From Planctomycetales bacterium (lineage in GTDB: Bacteria; Planctomycetota; Planctomycetia; Isosphaerales; Isosphaeraceae): 53,574 nucleotides of DNA. Positions 16,209-24,764 of this stretch are shown here, piece after piece (the first letter of the stretch is position 1; the number at the start of each line of letters is the position of its first letter). The notes below the pieces were generated by a model. It made no database searches. It was not told the DNA's origin and worked only from the letters and a program-made list of their open reading frames with translations. Where the stretch lies: positions 1 to 53,574 of the forward strand of contig DAIDHB010000244.1 in the NCBI GenBank assembly GCA_027452145.1. Reading direction: 5' to 3'. A program made the translations under genes and the position numbers.

Positions 16209-17510
16209 TCAATCATCCAGGCCGCGCTGCGCGCGCAGACTCTTGCGGCGGGCCTTGGCCGGGGTCTGAGTCGGAGCCTTGGCCGCCGGCTTGGCGGCCG
16301 GGGCCGCCTCTTCGTCGTCGTCGTTGTTCGCCGTCTTCGCCGCGGGCTGCGCGCCGCCATTGGGGGCGTTGCCATTGGCGTTCTGGTTGCGGTTGCCGCC
16401 CGGGCCGCGGCCGCCTGGTCCGCCCCGCAGGTTGTTGATGTCGAACGGAGCGCCGAGCATCTTCTGGTAGGTGGCCGCCTGTCGCCTGGTCAGCACGCGG
16501 TTCACCGCGGACTTGAGCTGGCTCTGGAGCTTGTCGGTCTGGGTCTGGATCTGGTCCAGCTTGGCCTTGACCTCGGGCTGCTCCATGTACTTTTGCATCG
16601 CCTCTCGGACGGCCGGATCACGGAAGTTCGGGCCCCGCGGGCGGCCTCCGCCGCCATTGACGCCGCCCTGGCCGCCGTTATTGGTGTTGTTACCCTGCGG
16701 GAAAGCCTGGTTCATGAGATCGCGCCGGGCCTGGAAGGTCCCGAACATCGCCTGGCGCTCCTCGCCGAGCAACTGCTGAATCTGGGCGACCTGTTCCTCG
16801 TCGAGATTGAGCCTCTCGACCATGTCGGGCCGGGTCAGGGCGCGGGGACCTTCGGCCTGGAGCTGGATCTGCTTGAGCCGACCCATCTGGCCCCGGCTGA
16901 GGATCTTCGCGAGCGTCTGGTCGGAGAGCTGCTGGATCTCGTTCATCGACTCGAACATGGCCTGACGCCGGGCCATGGCCTCGGGGTCCTGCTGTCCGCG
17001 ACCGCCGCGGCCGCCGCCGTTCTGGCCGCCGAAGCCGCCCTGGCCATTCCCGCCGCCGTTCTGGCCGCCGAAGCCGCCCTGGCCATTCCCGCCGCCGTTC
17101 TGGCCGCCGCCGTTCTGGCCGCCGCCGTTCTGCCCGTTGTTCCGGTTCCCGCGGCCGCCCTGTTGCCCCTGCGGCCGGAATTGCTCCATGATCTTCTGGC
17201 GACTCTGGTTCAGTTTCTCGTTCAGATCCTGGAGCTTGATCTTCTGGGGATCCGTGACCTGCAACTCGCTCTGAACGGCCGGGTTGAGGGCCATTCCCAG
17301 GAGGTTGCCGCCCGGTCCACCGAAGCCGCCCCGACCGCCGAAGAACCCGCCGGGGCCGCCAGGGCCTCCTCCGAATCCGCCCCGAGCACCGCGTCCGCCT
17401 CCGCCTCCTCCTCCGCCTCCACCTTGTTGCTGGGCCAGCGTCTCGCCGGCCATGGCCGCGAGGGCCACGACCGCCGTCGCGGTGATCAGCGTTTCACGGA
17501 ACCGTCGCAT
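16209..17510 (-). CDS. Exported Gly/Gln/Asn-rich protein with helical LTXXQ-like segments
   Basis: The 433-residue protein starts with a signal peptide (LITATAVVALAAMAGETLAQ). A run of Gly, a GGF/GGP-rich stretch and, after a helical segment (QKIKLQDLNEKLNQSRQKI), repeats of GQNGG and of the 13-residue unit GGFGGQNGGGNGQ follow. The second half is helical and charged (ERLNLDEEQVAQIQQLLGEE, VLTRRQAATYQKMLG), like the Spy-like neighbour. Such proteins are common in planctomycetes; a role in the envelope or matrix is inferred. The start ATG at 17510 has AGGAG seven bases upstream, clearly better than the longer frame at 17582. The C-terminus is Ala/Lys-rich. Confidence 0.75.
   Translation of the reverse strand: MRRFRETLITATAVVALAAMAGETLAQQQGGGGGGGGGGRGARGGFGGGPGGPGGFFGGRGGFGGPGGNLLGMALNPAVQSELQVTDPQKIKLQDLNEKLNQSRQKIMEQFRPQGQQGGRGNRNNGQNGGGQNGGGQNGGGNGQGGFGGQNGGGNGQGGFGGQNGGGRGGRGQQDPEAMARRQAMFESMNEIQQLSDQTLAKILSRGQMGRLKQIQLQAEGPRALTRPDMVERLNLDEEQVAQIQQLLGEERQAMFGTFQARRDLMNQAFPQGNNTNNGGQGGVNGGGGRPRGPNFRDPAVREAMQKYMEQPEVKAKLDQIQTQTDKLQSQLKSAVNRVLTRRQAATYQKMLGAPFDINNLRGGPGGRGPGGNRNQNANGNAPNGGAQPAAKTANNDDDEEAAPAAKPAAKAPTQTPAKARRKSLRAQRGLDD
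17014..17125 (-). repeat. Coding tandem repeat, 39-bp units
   Basis: Two exact 39-bp copies (17014-17052 and 17053-17091) encode the 13-residue unit GGFGGQNGGGNGQ. Shorter 15-bp GQNGG units continue to about 17125. All are in frame, so copy number can change without breaking the gene. Confidence 0.8.
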
Positions 17511-17841
17511 CGGTAACTCCTCGGGCCGCCAGCCGGTTGAGCCATGTTGCCAGCCATCCCCGCAGGCAACGCGGGGAGCCATGCCACCATAGAGAGTCTA
17601 GCGCCATTCGCGAAGGCGATGGGCAGCGGAATCCCTAAAAAAAAGTTCATCCGGAGAACCGTGATGATACCGTATCTCGGCCGATGCGTTCTACCCACTT
17701 CTTTCGCCGGTCGGCGTCGGACTGGATAGCGGATCTCCTGATGTTTGCGGCAATTAGGGCGCTGTCTTCATGGGCGGCCGGGAGGTTTCGTTGCGGCGGA
17801 AGGGCGGTCGGATGGCAGGGCCGGATGCATCGTTCTGACGT
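17511..17841. other. Intergenic region, 331 bp
   Basis: The region contains an A8 run (about 17637-17644; T8 on the minus strand) and a TATCAT box on the minus strand near 17667 that lacks a good -35. It should hold the promoter of the Gly/Gln-rich gene. No gene was seen. Confidence 0.4.
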
Positions 17842-18621
17842 TCAGAGAGGGCCGCGAGATAGAACCATCCATGCGGCCAGCGCAAGGGTGGCCGAGAGGG
17901 TCGAGAGCCGGACGACCAGCCGGTAGGCGGCGAACCGCCGTTGCAACGGGAACTGGGCCGTGCCGCCGTCACCGGCGACCAGGGCCTCGTCGGTCGCCTG
18001 TCGCTCGAAGCCGGTGAGGACGTTCATCCCGACCAGGTGGACCAGCCACAGGACCAGAAAGCCAATCCCCTGCTCGATCCAGGTGCGCCAGGCGGCGGCG
18101 ACGACCGGCCAGGCCGGCTTCCACCACGAGCCCGGGGTCGCCGGCGCGATCGAGGGCAGCACGCCGAGCTGGAGGGCCTGCGTGGCGATGTCGGTCCCGT
18201 CGTCGGCCGAGACCCGGAGCGCCACGGGGTGCTCGGTCGGACTTGCTGGCGTCCCGGAGATCCGGCCGCTCGCCTCGTCGAGCGCCAGGCCGTCCGGCAG
18301 GGTTCCCTCGACGTGCCAGCGGGGCGATCGGTGTCCTCCGGTGGCAGCCAGAGCGATCGCGTAGGGGCGGCCGGCCACGGCGTCGGGGAGGGCGGCGGGA
18401 GTGGTGATCGCGAGCGGGACGGCCGGCGTCGGGGATGCGCCCGCCATCTGGCCGCCGCGCTCGAGGTCGGCCCTGGGGATCAGCGCCATGATGACCATCG
18501 CCAGGAGCAGGATGAACAGGAGCGCGCCGGTCAGCTTCGTGACGACGACCGCGACGAACGAGTCCTCGCCGGATCCGCCGAATTCCAGCCCCGAATGGCC
18601 CCCGCGCCTCGATCGCCGCAT
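17842..18621 (-). CDS. Membrane protein with putative Ig (He_PIG-like) domain, partner of MotA/ExbB-type protein
   Basis: The 259-residue protein has an N-terminal membrane helix (GALLFILLLAMVIMALIP) preceded by acidic residues (GSGED). A single He_PIG-type Ig domain follows (residues about 75-150, with LPDGLALDEASGRISGTP). The C-terminal part has two further membrane helices (IGFLVLWLVHLVGMNVL; LSATLALAAWMVLS). It follows a MotA/TolQ/ExbB homologue in the same orientation, 197 bases downstream, where an ExbD/MotB-like subunit would be expected. The N-terminal helix is placed as in ExbD/MotB, but the conserved Asp of those families is not evident. ATG at 18621 has GGAGA eight bases upstream. 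Function unknown. Confidence 0.6.
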   Translation of the reverse strand: MRRSRRGGHSGLEFGGSGEDSFVAVVVTKLTGALLFILLLAMVIMALIPRADLERGGQMAGASPTPAVPLAITTPAALPDAVAGRPYAIALAATGGHRSPRWHVEGTLPDGLALDEASGRISGTPASPTEHPVALRVSADDGTDIATQALQLGVLPSIAPATPGSWWKPAWPVVAAAWRTWIEQGIGFLVLWLVHLVGMNVLTGFERQATDEALVAGDGGTAQFPLQRRFAAYRLVVRLSTLSATLALAAWMVLSRGPL

Positions 18622-18733
18622 CGCTGGCTCTCCCCGCTCCTGAGTCCGGCACTGCCGGCTTCGGCCGTCGTTCCCCTGTGGTCCCGCAGGCGTCTCGAGC
18701 CCGCTGATGCTTCCCGGTCGCGTCGGGCGGGCA

Positions 18734-18762
18734 AGCCTTCCGGCGAGCCGCGAGGGAAGGCT
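18734..18762. terminator. Hairpin between ExbB-type gene and its downstream partner
   Basis: AGCCTTCC (18734-18741) pairs with GGAAGGCT (18755-18762) over a 13-base loop, inside a pyrimidine-rich intergenic stretch that also contains GAGGCTCGCC-type sequence similar to the palindrome at 33280-33364. It may attenuate expression of the downstream gene relative to the channel gene. Confidence 0.35.
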
Positions 18763-18818
18763 CGGCAGGAGGCTCGCCCTCCCTCCCGGGAACCAGACAG
18801 CATCCGTGGATCCCCGGC

Positions 18819-20216
18819 TCAGGCCGCGCGGGTCGCGTCGACCCGCGGCCCGGCCGGATCGATCCGCTCGTCGAACAGCTTCTTCACGATGTTGCGGTAC
18901 AGGGCATTCCCCTGCTCCATGCTGACGTTCAGCAGCTCGAGCGCGTCCTTGAGGCTATTGAGGCTCCGCGCGAGCTGCTCCTGCGTCGCCCGACTGGATC
19001 GCTCGTACGCGGCCGACCACGACCCGGCCAGGCTGTCGATCCCCGAGCCGGTGCGCTCGATCCCGCGGCGGATCTCGTCGAGCTGCGCCCCGGCGGAGTC
19101 CAGCGCTCCCAGGGCCTCCTCGATCCGCGAGAGGCTGGCCACGCCGCGCCGCAAGGATTCGCCGGCGGTGCCGATCGCCTCGAGGTCGGAGCCGATCCGG
19201 CCGATCGCGTCGGCTCCCTGGCGGAACGAGGCGAGTGCCTCGGGCAGCCGACCCACCGAGGCGCTGAACTGCGTGATCGGCTCCCGCAGGCTCTCGCCCA
19301 GCCGCTCGGCCTGCTCCCGGAGCGATCGGGCCGACGGCTCGAGCACCTTCGCCAGCCTGTCCGCCATCTCGTCGAGCCGCGCGCCGATGGTTTCGGTCAG
19401 CCGATCCACGAACGGGTTCTCGGGCTCGCCCACTCGCGGCAACACGTACTCCACGACCCAGCGGTCGACCCGCGCCAGCAGCTCCTCCGACCGCCGGTAG
19501 ACCAGCGTTTGCACCAGCATCAGGGCCGCGCTCAGGAACAGGGCCAGCAGCGTGCTGTCGAAGGCGATCTGGAGCGCGGCCGTCACGCCCGTCAGGTTCG
19601 AGAGGAACCCGTCGAGCTCCTTGACCATCGGCAGCACCTTGCTGATGTTCATCAGAGCCCGCGAGATGCCCTCGACGGTGCCGATGAAGCCGATCACCGG
19701 CAGCAGGTAGAGGATGTACCGGGTCAGCGTGAACCGGCCGCTGACCTGCTCCTGGTCGAGGCCCGACCCTTCGCGGTTGACCTCCATGAGCTGAGTGACC
19801 GACGGGCTGCGGGTCTCGCGGATGTAGCTGACGAGCTGCCGGACGCGCCTGGGCAGCAGCCGCGGCTCGTCCTCGGGAATCGGGGTGGCGCCGGTCTTCG
19901 CCGTGCCGGCCGACGACGGGGTCGCAGACGCCTCGTCGGGGTTCCGCGTTGTGGCGAGCCTGACCCGCCGGAGCAGCTCGGGCGCCTCCTCGAAGGCCTG
20001 TTCGTTCTTCCACAGGCCCATCAGCTCGCGGCCGAGGGTGAAAACGGCCCACAGATAGATGCCGGTCCCGACGTACTGCTCCCACCCCCGTTCGAACATC
20101 AGGGTCGGGTCGAAGATCATCAGGCCGATCGGGAAGAGTCCTGCCAGGACCAGCATCGCGGCGGCGATGACGTACTGGGCCCCGTGCGACTGCGATCCCT
20201 GAGCGCTTCTGGCCAT
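18819..20216 (-). CDS. MotA/TolQ/ExbB-family proton-channel protein with long C-terminal helical region
   Basis: The 465-residue product has membrane helices near residues 15-36 and 47-62. The family core is RYILYLLPVIGFIGTVEGIS, followed by LTGVTAALQIAFDSTLLALF, the conserved helix pair of the ExbB/TolQ/MotA family. The C-terminal third (about 270-460) is predicted to be a long helical, coiled-coil region (REQAERLGESLREP, SLNSLKDALELLNVSMEQGN), unlike standard ExbB. Such proteins pair with a second subunit to use proton or sodium flow for envelope work. The ATG at 20216 is set by AGGAAGGA eight to nine bases upstream. The next gene downstream is a membrane protein with an Ig-type domain. Confidence 0.75.
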   Translation of the reverse strand: MARSAQGSQSHGAQYVIAAAMLVLAGLFPIGLMIFDPTLMFERGWEQYVGTGIYLWAVFTLGRELMGLWKNEQAFEEAPELLRRVRLATTRNPDEASATPSSAGTAKTGATPIPEDEPRLLPRRVRQLVSYIRETRSPSVTQLMEVNREGSGLDQEQVSGRFTLTRYILYLLPVIGFIGTVEGISRALMNISKVLPMVKELDGFLSNLTGVTAALQIAFDSTLLALFLSAALMLVQTLVYRRSEELLARVDRWVVEYVLPRVGEPENPFVDRLTETIGARLDEMADRLAKVLEPSARSLREQAERLGESLREPITQFSASVGRLPEALASFRQGADAIGRIGSDLEAIGTAGESLRRGVASLSRIEEALGALDSAGAQLDEIRRGIERTGSGIDSLAGSWSAAYERSSRATQEQLARSLNSLKDALELLNVSMEQGNALYRNIVKKLFDERIDPAGPRVDATRAA

Positions 20217-20664
20217 CCGTCGGTTCCTTCCTGGGACTCGGGCCGATCCAGGCCGGTCGCGACTCGACCGAGCCCGGAATTCCCGCGCGGGTGGTATCGC
20301 TCCCGCGGGCCGATCCGTCAAGGCCAGCCCGGCCTGCACGCGCGCCATCACTCCTGGAGGACCAGGGCTCGACCGCCGGGCCGGCCGTCGGGCGAATCCC
20401 GGGCCCAGCCGGCACGAAGCGATCGATCCGATTCATCCCGATCATCGGCACAGTCGGCCGGTGGACTTCAGCACGACGCCACGGAGTTCCGCCAAGCGTC
20501 GTCTCTCTCCTGCGATAGACGGCTGAGCGATCCGTATCGTCGGGCCGGACGGTCTCGGCACCCTGGCTCACAGTCGTGAACGAATCGAGGAGCGAGAGCG
20601 GAGACCCGAGAGCGAAGCAGCGACGAAATTCTGAACAAAAGGACAGAAAATCCTGGCTTCCGAG

Positions 20665-20855
20665 TGGCAGAATGTGGCAGTCGTAGAGCCGAATTGGTGG
20701 CCAGATGGCAGATTTTCGCCAATTTTGGGGCCGAAGGACGCACTGTGTGGCAGGATTTCCGCCGGCTTTTGGGCCGAAATGGCAGCAGGTGGCACCTGGT
20801 GGCAGGTTTTCGGAGCCTGGTGGCAGCAGGTGGCACCTGGTGGCAGGTTTTCGGA
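20665..20855. repeat. Helically phased TGGCA array with a 35-bp direct repeat
   Basis: TGGCA occurs at 20665, 20675, 20706, 20748, 20780, 20790, 20800, 20821, 20831 and 20841. Intervals are 10, 31, 42, 32, 10, 10, 21, 10 and 10, all close to whole turns of B-DNA. The last six boxes form two identical 35-bp copies (20780-20814, 20821-20855) split by six bases. Boxes 3 and 4 begin longer degenerate units that share TTTTGGG(G)CCGAA. The same DNA face carries every box, which suggests protein binding. Confidence 0.75.
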
Positions 20856-21295
20856 CGGTCGCCACGGCCGATGCCGGCGACACGGGGTGCTCCAGGCTTC
20901 GAGACTCCCCGGTGAACGCCACCAGGCCGAGCGGGTGGAAGGTCCTCGATCCGGGTCGCAAGTCTCCCCCTCATGTGCCCTTCGGGCATTTTCTCCCGCC
21001 GGAGAAGAGGATGGCGGTCCCCTCGCCCCGCGGCAGCGGAGCCTTCGCGTCTTCGCGGGCCATTCCAAGAGAGCCCTACTTACATGATGTATCAGCTCCG
21101 CAAATTCTGTACGGCCCCTCGGCGAAATGGCCCCGGATTCTTGACGTAACTTCATTTGCACAAAGGAATAGAAAAACTCGAGAGAAGTTTGAAGTTTTCC
21201 GCGATCCACGCAGGAGGTTCATATTAAGCGGACTTTGGCCACTTATGGCTTTGTGTCATGCGGTCGTCCCGGGCCGGTAAGACTCCGTCCCGGAA

Positions 21296-21373
21296 GGTAG
21301 GTTCAACGGTTGTCGGGGGGTTGAAACCCACCGAGGGAAGGCCGTCGCAGTCGGTAGGTTTCACCCACCCTAC
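21296..21373. repeat. Imperfect palindromic intergenic element
   Basis: The arms GGTTGAAACCCACCGA (21319-21334) and TCGGTAGGTTTCACC (21351-21365) are near-perfect inverted repeats with one insertion and one mismatch. The element is bounded by GTAGG and CCTAC-like ends. It looks like a dispersed hairpin element. Confidence 0.5.
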
Positions 21374-21586
21374 AAGACCGCCGCGGCTTTCGGGACAGAC
21401 TCTTAAAAAGGAACCAAGGGAAGCTGGCGAGGTCGTGCTGGAGACTGGCGGGCCGCCGCGGTCGCGGTCGCGGTTGCGGAACGATCCGATCCGCGTCGAT
21501 GGACCCGGCTGAGGCCGTGAGGACGGCGGGTGCTGGAAGCCGGCTCGGCCCGGTCGGATCAATGGCGGACCCGAGACGGTCCGGGG

Positions 21587-21785
21587 CCTGACCGCCAGAC
21601 GGGCCGGGTCCGGGTCGCGAGGCGGGCTGTCGGGGACCGCAGGCGGGGGCCCGGTTCGTCCTTCCGGTCGGGCCCGCCGTCCGGGACGGCGAGCGTCCGC
21701 CGATCGGGCCTCGTCCGGGCCGCCGCCGGCTGGCGGCAATCCGGGCGAGGCCGGGCCGGGACCGGACCGGGGCGACTGCGGACCG
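21587..21785. repeat. GC-rich dispersed repeat, copy A
   Basis: This copy is direct and similar over its whole length to 25029-25216. About 60 bases (21647-21707 versus 25087-25147) are identical, including CGTCCTTCCGGTCGGGCCCG. The tail (TCCGGGCGAGGCCGGGCCGG, from 21740) belongs to a shorter module that recurs at 22980, 25180, 26142 and 27349. It is not coding. Confidence 0.7.
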
Positions 21786-21986
21786 TCGGGCGGTCGGACG
21801 GATCGGCCATGCTCGCGACCGGGCGAGGTCCTGGCGAACGAACCAGCTCCGGCCCCAGCGGCCTGCTCCGGCTCCTCCCGGAACCCGCCGACGGTCGAAT
21901 GGTGGGATGGGGGAACTTGCGTTATCATCAGTAAGTCCGGAGGCATCAGGCCGCCCGACCGGGCGCGGTGATCGGAGAGGATCCAC

Positions 21987-22766
21987 ATGCCGATCCACGA
22001 CTGGACGAGAGTCGACGCGGGGATCTTCCATCACTTCCACCAGCGCTGGATCGTCGCCGTCACCGACGTGCTGAACGGACGCCTGCTGCCGGCGGACTAC
22101 TATGCACTCGCCGAGCAGCACGGGGCCGGCTTCGAGCCCGATGTCCTGACCCTCAAGGCGAGCGAGGTATCCGGGCCGGACGACGAGGCGGCGCCGGCGG
22201 CCGGTTCGCCGAGTCCGGGCCCTTTCGAGGCGAACGGCGGGCCGGGGACGGGGCTGCTGGTCGTCGAGCCGCGCGTCCGCATCCGGGCCGAGACTGACCT
22301 GGAATTCTACCGCCGGAAGCAGGGTGTCGTGGCGGTCCGACACGTCTCGGGCGATCGGCTGGTCGCGGTCGTCGAGATCGTATCGAAGGGGAACAAGTCG
22401 GGCCGTAAGGCCTTCGAGGATTTCGTCCGCAAGGCCGCGGAGCTCCTCTGCCACGGGGTCCACCTGCTGCTCCTCGACCTGCAACCGCCGACCGCGCGCG
22501 ATCCCCAGGGGATCCACGGCGCCATCTGGGACGAGGTGGCCGGGGAACCGTACGTCCGCCCGCCTGACAAGCCGATGACGCTGGCCGCCTACGAGGCGGC
22601 CGCCGGCGTGAGGGCCTACATCGAGCCGGTGGCGGTCGGAGACAGCCTGATCGACATGCCGCTCTACCTCGAACCGGGCCGCCACGTCGCGGTGCCGCTC
22701 GAGGAGACTTACCAGCTCGCCTTCGAATTCGTGCCCCGGCGCTGGCGAACGATCCTCGAGCCGTGA
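21987..22766 (+). CDS. DUF4058 family protein (MPIHDWTRVDAG type), copy 1
   Basis: The 259-residue product begins MPIHDWTRVDAGIFHHFHQR, the hallmark of a DUF4058 subgroup. It continues with PADYYALAEQ and the core VVEIVSKGNKSG (residues about 128-139), then HLLLLDLQPP, RDPQGIH and a C-terminal PLYLEPGRHVAVPLEETYQ. The core E-[IL]-[VL]-S-x-x-N-K followed by a helix and a hydrophobic LLDL strand recalls the Uma2/PD-(D/E)XK nuclease-like fold, but activity is not shown. A region rich in Gly/Pro/Ala (residues 60-90) looks like a linker. The ATG has GGAGAGGATCC before it. It is one of three DUF4058 genes within 5.4 kb. Confidence 0.8.
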   Translation: MPIHDWTRVDAGIFHHFHQRWIVAVTDVLNGRLLPADYYALAEQHGAGFEPDVLTLKASEVSGPDDEAAPAAGSPSPGPFEANGGPGTGLLVVEPRVRIRAETDLEFYRRKQGVVAVRHVSGDRLVAVVEIVSKGNKSGRKAFEDFVRKAAELLCHGVHLLLLDLQPPTARDPQGIHGAIWDEVAGEPYVRPPDKPMTLAAYEAAAGVRAYIEPVAVGDSLIDMPLYLEPGRHVAVPLEETYQLAFEFVPRRWRTILEP

Positions 22767-23147
22767 CGAGGGGGCTGCGCACGCGGCATATCCCGGCGGG
22801 ACCTCGAGTGACCCCAGGCTTGCGACCTCCATCGCCCGACGAACGGCCCGCCCCTGTCCTGTCGTCACGTCGCGACCGCGGGGCCGGGGCGAGTCCGGTC
22901 CCACTCTGCCTGCCAGCTCCCGTCGCCGCCCCGAGCCCGCACCGCGGGCCCAGACGAGGATACCCCACCCGTCGGCCCGTCCGGTCGAGGCCGGGCCGGG
23001 ACCGGGCCGGGGCGACTCGGGGCGGCGGGGCGGGGCGGCGGGCATCGCGGTTGGGTGCCGGGAGGGCGAGGCAACTTCGCGGTAGGTCCGGCCCCGATGG
23101 CGTCGACGACGGTTGACGTCGACGTCGGCAGGATACCAGAGATGCGA
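22767..23147. other. Convergent intergenic region, 381 bp
   Basis: It carries one copy of the GC-rich repeat tail (22980-23020: TCCGGTCGAGGCCGGGCCGG...GCGACTCGG). It separates the convergent DUF4058 copy 1 and SUKH-like genes and may include their terminators. No gene was seen. Confidence 0.5.
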
Positions 23148-23978
23148 TTATATCGGAATCAATCCCTCAGCAAGATAGGCCAGGTCATGCCGAGGGGGCT
23201 TCGAGGCGAATTCGAAGCCCGGGAACCCTCCCCATCTGAAGCAGATCCTGAGGTAGTCAATAAAGTACGCGTTGTGCCGCTCGCCCTCGAGGGGGGCGTC
23301 GGCCGTAGGGTTCGGAAGCCGGATGTAGTAGCCTGCCCCACTGAGCCCCGCCTTCGTCAATGCGTCGTGGGTCCAGACGCGAAAAGGAGACGAGCCCTCG
23401 ATCAGGCCAAATTCACGATTCTTGCTCCATGTATCATGATCCCGCAACGCGCTCTCCGCCGAGAGCATGACCAGCGGATCGGGGTACACGCGGGATCGGT
23501 CGACTGCCCGCGGCCAGGCGGGGTGGGACCCCATGAGGTTGACTTCGCCTACGATCTCGTACCAGGCGCGTAGCGAGATGGGCAAGGGGCCGGCCATCCG
23601 CTCGAGCTCCGCGATCTGCCCTCCGACATCCGGACTGGGGGGAAGGAATACCATGGGCTCGCGATAAAACTCGGTCCTATTCGCAACGGGCTGCTTCGTG
23701 AAGGGATTGGTCTTTGACCGAGGTCGGAGTGACACGGAGCGGGCGTGAGTAAACCGATAGCCGATCTCGTCGAGACGACCGATAAGCCGTTCGATATTCT
23801 GGCGCACCCGCGACATCGTCTCCCGGCCGACGGCGAGGGCTTCGCTGAAGATGGGCTCGTCCCTGACGCGATCGCCCATCGCCAGGAGCTCGTCCCAGAC
23901 AGCCTCTCGTTCGCCTGCCCCGTATCGCTCGAAGTAGGATGCCATTGTCAAGAAGCTCCAATCGAGCGGATCGGGCAT
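23148..23978 (-). CDS. SMI1/KNR4 (SUKH)-like protein
   Basis: The 276-residue protein shows a segment typical of SUKH-like proteins, LPISLRAWYEIVGEVNLMGS, and a C-terminal AYFIDYLRICFRWGGFPGFE. The N-terminal half is helical (VRQNIERLIGRLDEIGYRF). SUKH proteins are common immunity or regulatory partners of bacterial toxins, but no cognate toxin is adjacent. It lies only 27 bases after DUF4058 copy 2 on the same strand, so the two are likely co-transcribed. A second start (ATG at 23945, GGAG 10 bases upstream) would shorten it by 11 residues. The superfamily call is made from motif resemblance, not a search. Confidence 0.5.
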   Translation of the reverse strand: MPDPLDWSFLTMASYFERYGAGEREAVWDELLAMGDRVRDEPIFSEALAVGRETMSRVRQNIERLIGRLDEIGYRFTHARSVSLRPRSKTNPFTKQPVANRTEFYREPMVFLPPSPDVGGQIAELERMAGPLPISLRAWYEIVGEVNLMGSHPAWPRAVDRSRVYPDPLVMLSAESALRDHDTWSKNREFGLIEGSSPFRVWTHDALTKAGLSGAGYYIRLPNPTADAPLEGERHNAYFIDYLRICFRWGGFPGFEFASKPPRHDLAYLAEGLIPI

Positions 23979-24005
23979 CGAGAGGCTGTCATTCCTTCGT
24001 CGAGG

Positions 24006-24764
24006 CTAGCCCTCGCGCCGATCCACATTCGGTCCCTCGAGCAGCCCCTTCAGCGGGTCCGGGAAGAAATCGTTCCAGGTTCTTTGATACGATTCCTCCA
24101 GGGGCGCCGGGACGTAGAAGCCCGGCTTGAGGAAGATCGGCATCGGCGGCAAGACGTCGCCGACCCCTACCGACTCGACGTACGCGACCGGCGGCGGGCC
24201 CGCGTCGTAGGAGGCGACGGTCAGCGGCCGGTCGGCGGGCAGCTCGAAATCCTCCTCGACGAACTCGCCCCAGATGGCCTTGTGGATGCCCTGCGGGTCG
24301 CGCCGGCCCGGCGGGAAGAGGTCGACGACCAGCAGGTGGATCTCGTCCGACAGGTAACTCGCCGCCTTCTCGACGAACGTCCGCAACGCGTGGGCGCTGG
24401 CCTTGTTGCCCGGCGAGACGATCTCGATCACGGCGACGATCTGGCCGTGCCGGTGGCGCACCGCGACATGGTCGGCCTTTCGGGCGTAAATCTGCTCCTC
24501 GGCCCGCCGCACGACGCGGGCCTGTGGGGGCGCGGTCGCGACGGCGAACCCGGCGGCCGCACGCGACGCAGGCCGCCCGCCGCCCGGTGGGAGTTGGAGC
24601 GTCAGGACATCCGGGACGGGTCCCCGTATCGACTGCTCGGGTAATGCGTAGTAGTCCGCCGGCAGGGCGCCGGCGTTCAGCGCGGCCGCCAGCCCGGTGA
24701 TCCAGTCGTGGTGGAAGGCGTGGAACAGGCCAGCATCGACCCGGGTCCAATCGTGGATCGGCAT
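24006..24764 (-). CDS. DUF4058 family protein (MPIHDWTRVDAG type), copy 2
   Basis: The 252-residue product aligns end to end with copy 1: MPIHDWTRVDAGLFHAFHHD, PADYYALPEQ, EIVSPGNKAS, LLVVDLFPPGRRDPQGIHKA and PIFLKPGFYVPAPLEESYQ. The core Glu-Ile-Val-Ser-x-Gly-Asn-Lys is conserved. It is read from the ATG at 24764; GGAG lies nine bases upstream. The SUKH-like gene follows closely, suggesting an operon. Copies 1 and 2 point toward each other across the SUKH-like gene. Role unknown; the family is expanded in cyanobacteria and planctomycetes. Confidence 0.8.
   Translation of the reverse strand: MPIHDWTRVDAGLFHAFHHDWITGLAAALNAGALPADYYALPEQSIRGPVPDVLTLQLPPGGGRPASRAAAGFAVATAPPQARVVRRAEEQIYARKADHVAVRHRHGQIVAVIEIVSPGNKASAHALRTFVEKAASYLSDEIHLLVVDLFPPGRRDPQGIHKAIWGEFVEEDFELPADRPLTVASYDAGPPPVAYVESVGVGDVLPPMPIFLKPGFYVPAPLEESYQRTWNDFFPDPLKGLLEGPNVDRREG

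Larger units (their letters stand above)
20217..21986. other. Gene-poor, repeat-rich region, 1.77 kb
   Basis: No ORF here has convincing codon use or a ribosome-binding site; those present run through repeats. From left to right it holds the TGGCA array (20665-20855), an unusually AT-rich stretch (about 21070-21250) with a TTGACG at 21141 but no good -10, an imperfect palindromic element (21296-21373) and a 199-bp GC-rich repeat (21587-21785). It marks the left edge of the accessory region. Confidence 0.6.

Noticed and set aside
21141..21169. TTGACG followed by AT-rich sequence as a promoter
   Set aside because: At 16-18 bp spacing the -10 position matches consensus at only about three bases, and no gene starts nearby.
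20468..21280. Overlapping ORFs on both strands across the TGGCA array (173-213 residues)
   Set aside because: Their sequences simply translate the repeats, with no third-position GC bias or start signal.
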